DNA of 64,000 nt from Burkholderia sp. SRS-W-2-2016 (GCF_001931485.1 NZ_MSDV01000019.1:248001-312000), one strand, 5' to 3'. Shown: positions 17,215 through 25,794, numbered from the stretch's first letter. Numbers and translations: made by a program. The notes: a model not told the origin generated them from the sequence alone.

Positions 17215-18192
17215 ATGAAGGCATTGAAACTGTACCAGGCGGTCGACACCGTCGACGCGCTGCAACTCGAATTAGCCGAGTGCACGCCGCCGGCGCTGAA
17301 GCCCGGGCAACTGCTGATCGAAGTGAACAGCGCCGCGGTCAATCCGAGCGATGTGAAGGCCGCGTTGGGTCTGATGCCGCACGCGGTCTGGCCGCGCGTG
17401 CCTGGCCGCGACTACGCCGGCACCGTGCTGGAGGGCCCCGCGGAGTGGCTCGGCAAACAGGTGTGGGGCAGCGGCGGCGAGCTGGGAATCCGGCGCGATG
17501 GCAGCCACGCAAAATATCTGGTGGTCGACGAAGCCGGGGTGCGCGAAAAGCCCGCAGCGGTGCCGCTACTGGAGGCCGGCGGAGTCGGCGTGCCGTTCGT
17601 CACCGCGTACGAGGGCCTGCGCCGCGCGGGCTTGTCGGGCGACACGCGCAGCGTGCTGGTGCTCGGCGCCAACGGCAAGGTCGGGCAAGCGGCGATCCAG
17701 CTCGCGAGCGCGCAGGGCGTGAAAGTGATCGCGGTCACTCGCAATGGCGAAGCGTACCAGGGGCATGCGAACGGCCAGGTCGAACTGATCGACGCCAGCA
17801 CCACGCCGGTGGCCGAGCGCGTGCGCGAGTGCACGGACGGCCGCGGCGCGGACATCGTGTTCAACACGGTTGGCAGTCCGTATTTCGACGCGGGCAATGC
17901 GTCGATGGCGAAGGGCGCGACCCAGATATTCATTTCGACGCTCGAGCGTAGCGTGCCGTTCGATATCTTCACGTTCTATCGTGGCCAGCACACGTATGTC
18001 GGTATCGACACGCTCGCGCTCGATCATGTCGGATGCGCGGCGATCTTCGATGCGCTGGCCGACGGTTTCGCCCGCGAGGTGCTGCGGCCGTTCCCGGTCA
18101 AGCCCGGCTTCGTCTATCCGCTCGCGCAGGCGCACGACGCCTATCGTCAGGTCGCGGCGGGCGCGCGCGAGCGCGTTGTGCTGACGCCATGA
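17215..18192 (+). CDS. Zinc-independent MDR / quinone oxidoreductase-like protein
   Basis: 325 residues. GroES-like N-terminal domain with AAVNPSDVKAALG and PGRDYAGTV, then a Rossmann domain with VLGANGKVGQAAIQLA near 146. The catalytic zinc Cys/His set of true alcohol dehydrogenases is absent, as in QOR and enoyl-reductase-type MDRs, so NADPH-dependent reduction of a quinone or enone is expected. It could reduce a maleylacetate-like unsaturated product, which is inference. AAGGA precedes the ATG. Its stop overlaps the cupin start. Confidence 0.83.
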   Translation: MKALKLYQAVDTVDALQLELAECTPPALKPGQLLIEVNSAAVNPSDVKAALGLMPHAVWPRVPGRDYAGTVLEGPAEWLGKQVWGSGGELGIRRDGSHAKYLVVDEAGVREKPAAVPLLEAGGVGVPFVTAYEGLRRAGLSGDTRSVLVLGANGKVGQAAIQLASAQGVKVIAVTRNGEAYQGHANGQVELIDASTTPVAERVRECTDGRGADIVFNTVGSPYFDAGNASMAKGATQIFISTLERSVPFDIFTFYRGQHTYVGIDTLALDHVGCAAIFDALADGFAREVLRPFPVKPGFVYPLAQAHDAYRQVAAGARERVVLTP

Positions 18193-18545
18193 AGGTGATC
18201 CGCTACACGGAGATGCCGCGTTACGAAGCGGCGCATCACGACGGCATGCACTGCCGGCGCGTGCAAGGCCATGACGTGTCGCCCGCGCAACTCGGCTGGC
18301 AAGGTCTGTCGTGGCTGCTGCCGGGCGGGCGGACCTCGCTGGCCGCATCGACGGTGGAAAAGCTGTATCTGGTGCTGGCGGGCGAGGTGACGATCGGCGA
18401 CGGCCGCGAAGAAGCGGTATTGCGCCCGTACGACAGCTGTTATCTGGCGCCCGGCGAGTCGCGGCAGTTGCGCAACGATAGCGCGCTGCCCGCCGCGATT
18501 CTGCTGACGATGCCGTACGAAACGAGGGTCTCGCCGAAAGAGTGA
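18189..18545 (+). CDS. Small cupin-domain protein
   Basis: 118 residues, a single beta-barrel with the cupin elements VEKLYLVLAGEVTIGDG and LRPYDSCYLAPGESRQLRN. The usual metal-binding HxH is not obvious in motif 1, so metal binding and catalysis are doubtful. Overlap ATGA with the MDR stop indicates translational coupling. Possible roles are a lyase or isomerase step or ligand sensing; the sequence does not decide. Confidence 0.8.
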   Translation: MKVIRYTEMPRYEAAHHDGMHCRRVQGHDVSPAQLGWQGLSWLLPGGRTSLAASTVEKLYLVLAGEVTIGDGREEAVLRPYDSCYLAPGESRQLRNDSALPAAILLTMPYETRVSPKE

Positions 18546-18600
18546 CGGTGCCGGGAAGGTCGCAGAAGATAGTTCAACGAATCTTTATCTGGAGGTGGCT

Positions 18601-19776
18601 GTGACGAAGAACACGCGAACAAGGTATCTCAAGCTGGTGCTGCTCGGTGCCGTGCTGGCCGCCGCCCAGGCGAGCGCGCAAGTGAAGATCGGTTTTCTCG
18701 GCACGTTGTCGGGTCCGGGCGGCGCGCTCGGGCAGGATCAATACGACGGCTTCATGCTGGCGCTCGCGCAGAAGGACAACAAGCTCGGCGGCGTGCCGGT
18801 TCAGGTGGTCAAGGCCGACGACCGGCTCAGTCCCGACCTCGCGGTGCAGGCGGCGCGCAAGCTGATCGAGGACGACAAGGTCTCGATCATTACCGGCATG
18901 ACCTACGGCAACGTGATGATGGCGGCGGCCAAGCCGATCACGTCGGCGGGCGTGGTGCTGCTTAGTTCGAATGCGAGCCCGGCGCCGCTGGCCGGCGACG
19001 GTTGCACGCCGCTGATGTTCTCGGTTTCGTCGGGCACGATGGACCAGATCAACGAGTCGGGCGGACAGTTGACGCAAGACCTCGGCTACAAGCGCGTCTA
19101 CGTGATGGCGCCGAACTATCAGGCTGGGCGCGACGCGGTCGAGGGCTTCAAGCACACGTACCGGCAACAGCCGGTCGACGAAGTCTATACGCCGCTGAAC
19201 CAGCTCGATTTCTCCGCGGAAATCGCGCAATTGCAAGCCGCCAATCCGGACGCGGTCTATGTGTTCTATCCGGGCGGGCAGGCAGTGAACTTCATCAAGC
19301 AGTACCGGCAGGCCGGCCTGCTGGGCAAGCTGCCGCTGATCTCGGTGGCGACGGTCGACGGCACCACGTTGCCCGCGTTGCGCGACACGGCGGTCGGCGC
19401 GATCACCGCGTCCGCGTACTCGCCCGATCTGGACAATCCGCAGAACCGCCAATTCGTCGCCGCGTTCAAGGAGAAGTACGGCCGTATCCCGTCGATGTAC
19501 GCGGCTGCGTCGTACGACGCCGCGCAATTGCTCGATGTCGCAATGCGCAAGGTGGGCGGCAACGTTACGGACAAGAACGCGTTGCGCGCCGCGCTAAAGA
19601 CAGCGGATTTCAAATCGGTGCGCGGCAATTTCAAGTTCGATACCAACCAGTTCGGTCTGGTCGATTTCTATCGCGTGGATGTCGTCAAGAACGCGGCGGG
19701 CGCCGAATTGACCACCCGCTCGAAAATCAAGGTCGACTATCGCAATCGCGGCGCCGACCAGTGTGCGATGAAGTAA
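18601..19776 (+). CDS. ABC transporter substrate-binding protein, LivK/branched-chain amino acid type
   Basis: 391 residues from GTG 18601; GGAGG at 18591-18595 is 5 nt from it, whereas an in-frame GTG at 18595 overlaps that site. Sec signal peptide of about 26 residues ends ASAQ; the mature protein starts VKIGFLGTLSGPGG, the LivK-type opening. The bilobed Peripla_BP_6 fold spans the rest. Such proteins feed aromatic acids as well as amino acids to Liv-type importers. No permease or ATPase gene lies anywhere in the cluster, so it must work with a distant transporter or act otherwise. Confidence 0.87.
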   Translation: MTKNTRTRYLKLVLLGAVLAAAQASAQVKIGFLGTLSGPGGALGQDQYDGFMLALAQKDNKLGGVPVQVVKADDRLSPDLAVQAARKLIEDDKVSIITGMTYGNVMMAAAKPITSAGVVLLSSNASPAPLAGDGCTPLMFSVSSGTMDQINESGGQLTQDLGYKRVYVMAPNYQAGRDAVEGFKHTYRQQPVDEVYTPLNQLDFSAEIAQLQAANPDAVYVFYPGGQAVNFIKQYRQAGLLGKLPLISVATVDGTTLPALRDTAVGAITASAYSPDLDNPQNRQFVAAFKEKYGRIPSMYAAASYDAAQLLDVAMRKVGGNVTDKNALRAALKTADFKSVRGNFKFDTNQFGLVDFYRVDVVKNAAGAELTTRSKIKVDYRNRGADQCAMK

Positions 19777-19851
19777 GCAGCCGGTTAGGCCGCGTTCATG
19801 CGGCCTCCGTCAATACACCGAAGTTTCTTTTTCTCTAGCGAGTCGCGATTC

Positions 19852-20442
19852 ATGAATCGGAAAACCATCCACGTGATTGCCTTGTCGGGCAGCCTGCGCA
19901 AAGCCTCGACCAATACCGCGCTGTTGCGCGCCGCGCGCGAGCTCGCGCCGGACGGCATGGAGCTGGAAATCGTCGAGCTCGGCGATCTGCCGTTCTTCAA
20001 CGAAGATGTCGAAAAAGCCGGCGTACCGGCCGCGGTGACCGCGTTGAGCGAAAAAATCCGCCGTGCCGACGCGGTATTGCTCGCGACCCCCGAATATAAT
20101 TTTTCGTTTTCAGGGGTCCTGAAAAATGCGCTGGACTGGCTCTCGCGCCCCAGCAGCGGAACGCCGCTCGCCGGCAAGCCGGCGGGCATCGTCGGCGCCG
20201 GCGCGGGCTTCGGCACGGCGCGTGCGCAAGCGCAGTTGCGGCTGGTTTGCCAGGCGCTCGACATGGTCACGCTGAACAAACCCGAGGTGCTGGTTACGCA
20301 AACCTGGTCGCGTTTCGACGCGCAAGGTCAATTGACCGATGCGCCCACGCGCGATGTTCTCACTGCTTTCATGGCTCGCTTCGGCGACTGGATCGAACGG
20401 CAGACGCGCACAGAACAACAACTGAAGGAGGTGGTGGCATGA
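19852..20442 (+). CDS. NADPH-dependent FMN reductase (flavodoxin-like)
   Basis: 196 residues. FMN phosphate loop SGSLRKASTN near residue 12 and the family motif PEYNFSFSGVLKNALDWLSRP near 80-100, as in ChrR/ArsH-like and SsuE-related reductases. It reduces flavin, quinones or metal ions with NAD(P)H in the cytosol. No flavin-dependent monooxygenase is encoded next to it; quinone reduction protecting against autoxidised hydroxyquinols is plausible. The start ATG at 19852 lacks a strong ribosome site. It overlaps the RidA-like gene by 4 bp. Confidence 0.87.
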   Translation: MNRKTIHVIALSGSLRKASTNTALLRAARELAPDGMELEIVELGDLPFFNEDVEKAGVPAAVTALSEKIRRADAVLLATPEYNFSFSGVLKNALDWLSRPSSGTPLAGKPAGIVGAGAGFGTARAQAQLRLVCQALDMVTLNKPEVLVTQTWSRFDAQGQLTDAPTRDVLTAFMARFGDWIERQTRTEQQLKEVVA

Positions 20443-20831
20443 CGCATCAACGCAGCTATATCAAGCGCGATAACGCGCAGGCGCGCGCCTATTCGCCGGC
20501 GGTCGTCACGCAGGGCGGCCGCATCGTGTGGCTGGCCGGACAGACCGTGGTCGCGGATCGCGAAGGCCGCTCGCTGGCCGGTAATTTCGAAGGCCAGGTG
20601 CGTGAAATCTTCGCGCTGCTCGGCGCCACGCTGGAGCAGGCCGGCGGCACGCTGGCGAGTCTGGTGACGATGACCGTGTCGATCACCGACGCGCGCTTCG
20701 GCGATGCGTTCACGCAGCTGCGCAAGGAGATCTTCGGCGACAACTTTCCGGCCAGCGCGCTGATTACGGTCGCGGGGCTCGCGAAGCCGGAAATGCTGGT
20801 GGAAGTCCAGGGTATCGCGGTGGTCGATTGA
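20439..20831 (+). CDS. RidA-family protein lacking the canonical Arg
   Basis: 130 residues, ATGA overlap with the FMN reductase and AAGGAGG 8 nt upstream. The trimeric YjgF/RidA fold is clear (WLAGQTV, GGTLASLVTMTVSI, LVEVQGIAVVD). Where RidA has the imine-hydrolysing Arg in PARS, this protein reads NFPASALITVAG, so Ser replaces Arg. It thus belongs to a RidA-like subgroup rather than true RidA, and could hydrolyse or tautomerise a different enamine/enol intermediate. Members often sit in aromatic or nitrogen-heterocycle catabolic operons. Confidence 0.83.
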   Translation: MTHQRSYIKRDNAQARAYSPAVVTQGGRIVWLAGQTVVADREGRSLAGNFEGQVREIFALLGATLEQAGGTLASLVTMTVSITDARFGDAFTQLRKEIFGDNFPASALITVAGLAKPEMLVEVQGIAVVD

Positions 20832-20962
20832 ACCGGCGGCCCGCCGGATGGCGGCCGGGTTGACTCGGCGGCATCCGGGCGGGCACGAGTAAGCCGCTCG
20901 TATTGCAGCGGGGATAAAATACGGCCTCACGTTTATAACAGGCGCTGCCGGGAATTGGTTGC

Positions 20963-22030
20963 ATGTCCACCACGAAGATCACGTTGCGCGATCTGGCGAA
21001 GCGACTTGGGGTCCACCCTTCGACAGTGTCGCGCGCCATCAATCCGAAAACCCGCCAACTGGTCGGCGAAAAAGTCGTGGCGCAGGTATTGGCCGCGGTG
21101 CAGGAACTGGGCTACCGGCCGAACAGCATTGCCGCTTCGCTGCGCACCAAACGCTCGAATCTGATCGGCGTGCTGCTGCCCGACATCACCAACCCGATGT
21201 TTCCGCTGATCCTGCTCGGTATCGAGGAAGCGCTGGGGCCGGCCGGCTATACCGCGCTGGTGGTCAACGCGGGCAGCGGCTATGCGAAGCAGCAGCATAT
21301 CGTCGAGCAGATGCAGGGACGCCAGATCGATGGGCTGATCGTGGCGTCGGTTGAGCGCGACGATCCGCTGATTTCATATTGCCTCGCGCAGGATCTGCCG
21401 GTCGTCACGGTCAATCGTTCGGAAGAGCGGGGGCGGGTGTCGTGCGTGGTGAACGACGACGTGCTCAGTATCCGGCTCGCCGTCGATCATCTGGTGGCGC
21501 TCGGTCATACGCGGATCGGTCATGTGGTCGGGCCGCTCAATGTGTCGACCAGCTATCACCGCCATCTCGGCTTCCAGACTGCGTTGATCGCGCAGGGGCT
21601 GCCGTTCGACGAACGGATGGAAGTCGAAAGCAGCGCGTATACGCGCGAGGCCGGGGTGCTTGCGTGCGAGGAATTGCTGACGCAATTCGAGGACGTAACC
21701 GCGGTGATCGCCGGCAACGATCTGATCGCGATCGGCTGTCTCGATGTGTTTCATCAGCGCGGCATTGCGTGTCCGGCCGATATCTCGCTTGTCGGTCACA
21801 ACGACACGCCGCTGACCGACGTGATCGATCCGCCGCTGACGACGGTTCGCATCAAGCAGCGCGAACTCGGCTTTCAGTCGGCGAGGATTCTGCTCAATAC
21901 GATCGACGAGGGCGAGAGCGAGCCGCTCGAAGTGCGCCTGAAACCGGAACTCGTCGTGCGCGGGTCCACCGCGGCGCCGCGCCGGCTCGCGTCGGCAAAA
22001 GCCGGCGCCGGCAGAAAGAAAAAGGCCTGA
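20963..22030 (+). CDS. LacI/GalR family transcriptional regulator of the cluster
   Basis: 355 residues. Classic LacI HTH at 6-30 (ITLRDLAKRLGVHPSTVSRA) with the hinge YRPNSIAASLRT, then a periplasmic-binding-type effector domain from about 64 to 335. The minor-groove hinge is present, so a CG-centred palindrome is expected, and three identical copies of one are found at cluster promoters. It is the only LacI-type gene in the window. It lies in the plus arm but after a 131-bp gap and may have its own promoter; no operator copy lies directly upstream. Effector unknown. Confidence 0.9.
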   Translation: MSTTKITLRDLAKRLGVHPSTVSRAINPKTRQLVGEKVVAQVLAAVQELGYRPNSIAASLRTKRSNLIGVLLPDITNPMFPLILLGIEEALGPAGYTALVVNAGSGYAKQQHIVEQMQGRQIDGLIVASVERDDPLISYCLAQDLPVVTVNRSEERGRVSCVVNDDVLSIRLAVDHLVALGHTRIGHVVGPLNVSTSYHRHLGFQTALIAQGLPFDERMEVESSAYTREAGVLACEELLTQFEDVTAVIAGNDLIAIGCLDVFHQRGIACPADISLVGHNDTPLTDVIDPPLTTVRIKQRELGFQSARILLNTIDEGESEPLEVRLKPELVVRGSTAAPRRLASAKAGAGRKKKA

Positions 22031-22056
22031 TCGATCGGTGCGGTCCGCAGTAAGGC

Positions 22057-22086
22057 GCCCGCGTACAGGCGGGCTGCTGTTTTATC
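22057..22086 (+). terminator. Possible terminator after the LacI-type gene
   Basis: GCCCGC GTACAG GCGGGC forms a 6-bp stem (22057-22074) followed by TGCTGTTTTA. The U-tract is short and displaced by a few bases, so strength is doubtful. Confidence 0.4.
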
Positions 22087-22177
22087 GATGCCATTGCGCG
22101 CCGCACAGTGCGCGCCGATTCCATTCATCAGATGCCGGCGCGAGGCACGGGCCCACGCCGGCCTTTGCGGGGCTTTC

Positions 22178-23152
22178 ATGACTTCAATTCCAGTAACGAC
22201 TGATGTTGCCGGCCAGCCGCTGACGCTGCTGTGTTTCGAAGGCGCGTTCAATTTGCCGGTCTGGATTGCACAGCGGCGCGCTCTGTTCGAACAGCAGGGC
22301 GTGACGGTGACGATGGACTACACCAAAGGCTCCGTCGATATGATCAACCGGCTGCAGGACGGCAGCGCGCAACTGGCGTTGACCAGCATCGACAATGTGT
22401 TCGCGTACACGCGCGGCCAAGGCGAAACCGACGATGGCCGGATGCAGGACTTAACCGCGTTCATGGGCGGCGACGCGGGCTTTCTCGCGCTGGTGGCGCG
22501 GCCCGGTCTCGGCTCGATCGACGCGTTGCGCGGGCGGACGTTGTCGGTCGATGCGATGACGACCGGCTTCGCGTTCGTGCTGCGCGACATGCTCGCGCAG
22601 CACGCGGTGGCACAGGACGACGTCACGTTCGTCGCGGCCGGCGGGACCGGCAACCGTTATCGCGAACTGATCGCGGGACGGCACGACGCGACCCTCGTGC
22701 GCTCGCCGTTCGACACGCTGGCGCGGCAACAAGGCTTCGTGCCGCTGCGCCGTTCGCGCGATCACTATCCGGCCTATCTCGGGACCGTCGGCGCGGTACG
22801 CAGAACATGGGCGGATGCGAACCCGGACGCGTTGCAGGGCTTTCTGCTCGGCTATCGTCGCGCGCTGAACTGGATCTTCGATCCGGCTAATAGTCAGGAG
22901 TGCGTGGCGGTGTTGATGGCCGAGTTTGCGGGTCTCGAACCGGCCGCGGCGAGCGCGGTGTACGACGAGTTGACCGACCCGGTGCACGGTTTGATTCGCG
23001 ATATGGACATACCCGAGGCCGCCGCGCGCCAGGTGCTGCAATTGCGCGATCACTACACGTCATTCGCGAGCAGCGGCGATTTGCCCGCCTGCATCGATCT
23101 GCAGTACTTGCGACGTGCGCGCGAGCATGCCGCGTGGGAGGGGGCTAAATAA
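22178..23152 (+). CDS. NMT1/SsuA-type substrate-binding-fold protein without signal peptide
   Basis: 324 residues from ATG 22178. The fold is that of SsuA/ThiY-like binding proteins: LLCFEGAFNLPVWIAQRRALFEQQG at the start, KGSVDMINRLQDGSAQLALTSIDNV, and the LRGRTLSVDAMTTGFAFVLRD hinge region. No signal peptide or lipobox precedes it, so export is not predicted. It may be a cytosolic enzyme of this fold, as 4,5-dihydroxyphthalate decarboxylase is, rather than a transporter part. No permease genes adjoin. An 11-bp repeat begins at its stop codon. Confidence 0.78.
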   Translation: MTSIPVTTDVAGQPLTLLCFEGAFNLPVWIAQRRALFEQQGVTVTMDYTKGSVDMINRLQDGSAQLALTSIDNVFAYTRGQGETDDGRMQDLTAFMGGDAGFLALVARPGLGSIDALRGRTLSVDAMTTGFAFVLRDMLAQHAVAQDDVTFVAAGGTGNRYRELIAGRHDATLVRSPFDTLARQQGFVPLRRSRDHYPAYLGTVGAVRRTWADANPDALQGFLLGYRRALNWIFDPANSQECVAVLMAEFAGLEPAAASAVYDELTDPVHGLIRDMDIPEAAARQVLQLRDHYTSFASSGDLPACIDLQYLRRAREHAAWEGAK

Positions 23153-23191
23153 GCGCCGAATAAGCGCCGAATAAGCACGGAATAAGCGTGC
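23148..23191. repeat. 11-bp repeat spanning a stop codon, four units
   Basis: AATAAGCGCCG twice, then AATAAGCACGG and AATAAGCGTGC. The first unit contains the TAA stop of the preceding gene; the copies continue into the 3' untranslated region. Gain or loss of units would not alter the protein. Confidence 0.85.
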
Positions 23192-23208
23192 CAAAGACCT
23201 GAATGACA

Positions 23209-23241
23209 ACGGAGCGGCGGAATCGCCGCTCCGTTTCTTTT
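23209..23241. terminator. Rho-independent terminator between convergent genes
   Basis: Perfect 11-bp stem ACGGAGCGGCG / CGCCGCTCCGT with tetraloop GAAT, followed on the plus strand by TTCTTTT. It ends the plus-arm transcript and may serve the porin transcript on the minus strand less well. Confidence 0.85.
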
Positions 23242-23255
23242 CGCGCCGTAAAAGC

Positions 23256-24494
23256 CTAGAAGTAATGCCGCAAGCCGAGCCGGAACGATGCCTGGCGGCT
23301 GGTCGCGGACGGCGTGAGACCGTCGATCGAAGCGACCGCGGGTTGGTTCAGCGAGTCAGTGCCGCCGGCGGTCTGGAACACCGCGACGCCATAGAGCACG
23401 GTGCGCTTGGACAGCGCGTAAGCGGCGCCGGCCGAGTACTGGTTGTAGTTCGCGGTGTCGCCGTAGTTGGCCCGCTTCAGATGCGTGTAGTTGTACGCCG
23501 CGCCCAGTCGCAATGCCGGTGTCACCTGGTATTGAAGATTGACTTCGGGGCTGTCGAATACCGCATTGCCGCTGTAGTTGTACGGGTTCGGGCCCGACGT
23601 CGCGGTATCGCCGAGGTCGTCGAAACGCGTGTGCGTGTAGTTGACGCCGAGCGTGAAGTTGCCGATGTCGTAAGTCGTGGCCGCGCCGAAAATCTGCATC
23701 GTGTGAGCCGACGCGAACCCCGCATAGACCGGGTTGTACTGAGCCGCCGTCGCGCTGCCCGCGAAGCCCATGTTGTTGCTGGTGGGGCTGGTGGATGAAT
23801 TCGGATTGGTGCCGAAGTACGACAGGTTCGGATTGCGCGCATTCACGTACGCGGTGCCGAACGCGAACGGTCCGTTCACGTAGTTCATGCCGACCGACCA
23901 GAACTGATTGCGCCCGGTCGCTCCCGCGATGCCGCCCAGGCTATACATGCCGCCGAACGTGAAGCCGCTGAATTTCGGGCTGGTGTACTTGATCGCGTTA
24001 TTCAGGCGACGCGAATCGGCCAGGTTGTCGAGGTCGTCGGGGCGCGCGCCCATCACGCCGCTCAACTGGCCGGTGGCCGCATAGCTTTGCACGAAGTCGC
24101 GCAGCGAATCGTACTGGCGGCCGAGTGTCAGCGTGCCGGGCGCGCCCGACATGCCGACGAATACCTGGCGGCCGAACATCGCGCCGCCCTGGCCGAGCGA
24201 GCCGTTGTTGATGTTCATCCCCGATTCCAGCTGGAAGATCGCCTTCCAGCCGCCGCCGAGATCTTCCGCGCCTTTCAGGCCCCACCGGCTGCCGCTGATC
24301 CCGCCGAGCCCGCCGTCGAGCATCGCCACCTGGGAGCCGCCGACCGGCGGACGGTTCGCGGGTTTCGAGGTCTGCACGTTGGTGGTGTAGTTCACGCCCG
24401 CGTCGATCAGGCCGTACAGCGTGACGTTGCTTTGCGCGCGTGCCATCCCCGCCACCGCGCACGTTCCCGCCACTGCGACCAGCAACTTCTTCAT
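23256..24494 (-). CDS. Trimeric outer-membrane porin of the first catabolic cluster
   Basis: 412 residues from ATG 24494 (GGAGAG upstream). Signal peptide about 20 residues, ending ARA, then QSNVTLYGLIDAGVNY. Porin_4-type barrel with GLKGAEDLGGGWKAIFQLESG, LTLGRQYDSLRD and a C-terminal strand ending in Phe (RLGLRHYF). The third TGCAATCGATTGCA operator overlaps its predicted promoter, so it should be coinduced with the catabolic arms and take up the same substrate. This coupling is an inference from shared operator sequence. Confidence 0.92.
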   Translation of the reverse strand: MKKLLVAVAGTCAVAGMARAQSNVTLYGLIDAGVNYTTNVQTSKPANRPPVGGSQVAMLDGGLGGISGSRWGLKGAEDLGGGWKAIFQLESGMNINNGSLGQGGAMFGRQVFVGMSGAPGTLTLGRQYDSLRDFVQSYAATGQLSGVMGARPDDLDNLADSRRLNNAIKYTSPKFSGFTFGGMYSLGGIAGATGRNQFWSVGMNYVNGPFAFGTAYVNARNPNLSYFGTNPNSSTSPTSNNMGFAGSATAAQYNPVYAGFASAHTMQIFGAATTYDIGNFTLGVNYTHTRFDDLGDTATSGPNPYNYSGNAVFDSPEVNLQYQVTPALRLGAAYNYTHLKRANYGDTANYNQYSAGAAYALSKRTVLYGVAVFQTAGGTDSLNQPAVASIDGLTPSATSRQASFRLGLRHYF

Positions 24495-24685
24495 GACGTC
24501 TCTCCAATTCGTGATCGACACGCGACAGATGCTGTCGGGCGAAGTCGCGCTGCCTATCTGTATTTCTTCTATGTATGTCGACCGCGTGGCCGGCTTCTTG
24601 ATGACGACGGCTTTGCGGTTGACTGCTTAATTGCAGATTGCCGGCTCCGGTTGCAGTGCCTGACCCGTGTATGCCGAAGACCGTA

Positions 24686-24699
24686 TGCAATCGATTGCA
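24686..24699. promoter_or_regulatory. LacI-family operator 3 (porin)
   Basis: Perfect 14-bp palindrome TGCAATCGATTGCA, identical to operators 1 and 2, beginning on the minus strand at the last base of the porin -10 box. Confidence 0.85.
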
Positions 24700-24727
24700 A
24701 AATAAGTTGACGATATTTGTGCGTCAA
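24699..24727 (-). promoter_or_regulatory. Sigma-70 promoter of the cluster porin
   Basis: On the minus strand TTGACG (24727-24722), 17-bp spacer, TATTTT (24704-24699), overlapped by operator 3. The start site would lie about 200 nt upstream of the porin start codon, giving a long leader. Confidence 0.7.
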
Positions 24728-24894
24728 GTCATTTCGGATGGAATTGGTAGAAACGTCGATATAACCGGCGAATGCTGCGAATTAAGACAGGTGGGTTGAG
24801 AGCGGCTCGCGGACGTGTATCGCAACCATTACTGAATTATTTTTGCAATCGTTTGTTTTGCGGTATTAGACGCGATGCAAGATCAGCAACGTCT

Positions 24895-25794
24895 CTACGC
24901 ATGACGTGAAAAGCGCTGCCCGAGTTCGCGCAGCCACGTCAGAAAGATGGCGATCGCTGGGTCTTCGCGACGTGCGTCGCGGACATAGCTGCAGTAGCGC
25001 CATGCCGGCAACGCGGGGCCGTCGAACGGAAACACCAGCCGGCCTTCTTCGACATCGAGCGCCACCAGCGCGGTCGGCCCCATTGCGATGCCGAGACCGT
25101 CGATGGCCGCTTGCAGCGTCAGATAGAAATGGTCCAGCTGCTGGGACTGACGCGGGACCAGCCCGGCGTGCCCGCTCGCCGCCAGCCATTCGGTCCACAG
25201 GCCGGGATAGGTCGCCGTGTGCAGCAGCGTGTGCTGCGCGAGGTCCGCCACAGTGCGGATCGGATGAGACTCGAACACCTTGGGCGAGCACACCGGCAGC
25301 CGCACTTCCGATAAAAATTCGGAGACCTGATAGCCGGCCGATTTCTGCTCGCTGCCGCGAATCGCCACGTCGCAGGTGTCGCCGAGTTTTTCGATCGGCT
25401 CGTCCGACGTAGTTAACCGGACTTCGATCGCCGGATTGGTGAACTGGAAGTTGGAGAGTTGCGGCAATAGCCAGCGCAGAGCGAACGTGGTCGGCGCGTT
25501 GACCCGCACGATCTGCTGGCGTGTGCTGCGAAGCTGCTCGGTGGTGGCGAGCGCGATGCGGTCGAACGCCGCCGATATTTCGGCCAGGTAAGCGCGCCCC
25601 GATACCGTCAGCACGACCCTGCGGCCGCGCCGTTCAAACAGCTTGAGCCCGAGCCATGCTTCGAGTTGCGCCACCTGCCGGCTGACGGCCCCGTGCGTGA
25701 CGCACAACTCGTCGGCCGCGGCCGAGAAACTTTCGACCCGGGCGGCGGCTTCGAACACGCGCAGCGCGTTCAGCGGAGGCAGACGACGCGCCAT
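24895..25794 (-). CDS. LysR family regulator, GcvA-like
   Basis: 299 residues, started at ATG 25794 where MARRLPPLNALRVFEAAARVESF matches the GcvA-type start. An upstream ATG would add 24 residues of non-family sequence. HTH at about 6-65 (SFSAAADELCVTHGAVSRQV), substrate-binding domain at 90-295. It is divergent from the purA paralogue across 143 bp, and LysR proteins commonly control the divergent gene, so this purA is the first candidate target. No GcvTHP genes are near. Confidence 0.87.
   Translation of the reverse strand: MARRLPPLNALRVFEAAARVESFSAAADELCVTHGAVSRQVAQLEAWLGLKLFERRGRRVVLTVSGRAYLAEISAAFDRIALATTEQLRSTRQQIVRVNAPTTFALRWLLPQLSNFQFTNPAIEVRLTTSDEPIEKLGDTCDVAIRGSEQKSAGYQVSEFLSEVRLPVCSPKVFESHPIRTVADLAQHTLLHTATYPGLWTEWLAASGHAGLVPRQSQQLDHFYLTLQAAIDGLGIAMGPTALVALDVEEGRLVFPFDGPALPAWRYCSYVRDARREDPAIAIFLTWLRELGQRFSRHA

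Larger units (their letters stand above)
24495..24894. other. 400-bp intergenic region upstream of the porin
   Basis: It contains the porin promoter with operator 3 and a leader of about 190 nt. A degenerate palindrome-like TGCAATCGTTTG at 24844-24855 is not counted as an operator. No gene is recognised. Confidence 0.6.

Noticed and set aside
18595..18597. GTG as start of the LivK-type protein.
   Set aside because: It overlaps the GGAGG ribosome site; the GTG at 18601 is correctly spaced.
24844..24855. TGCAATCGTTTG, resembling a fourth LacI-type operator.
   Set aside because: It is not palindromic in its second half and is not in the shared register with any -10 box.
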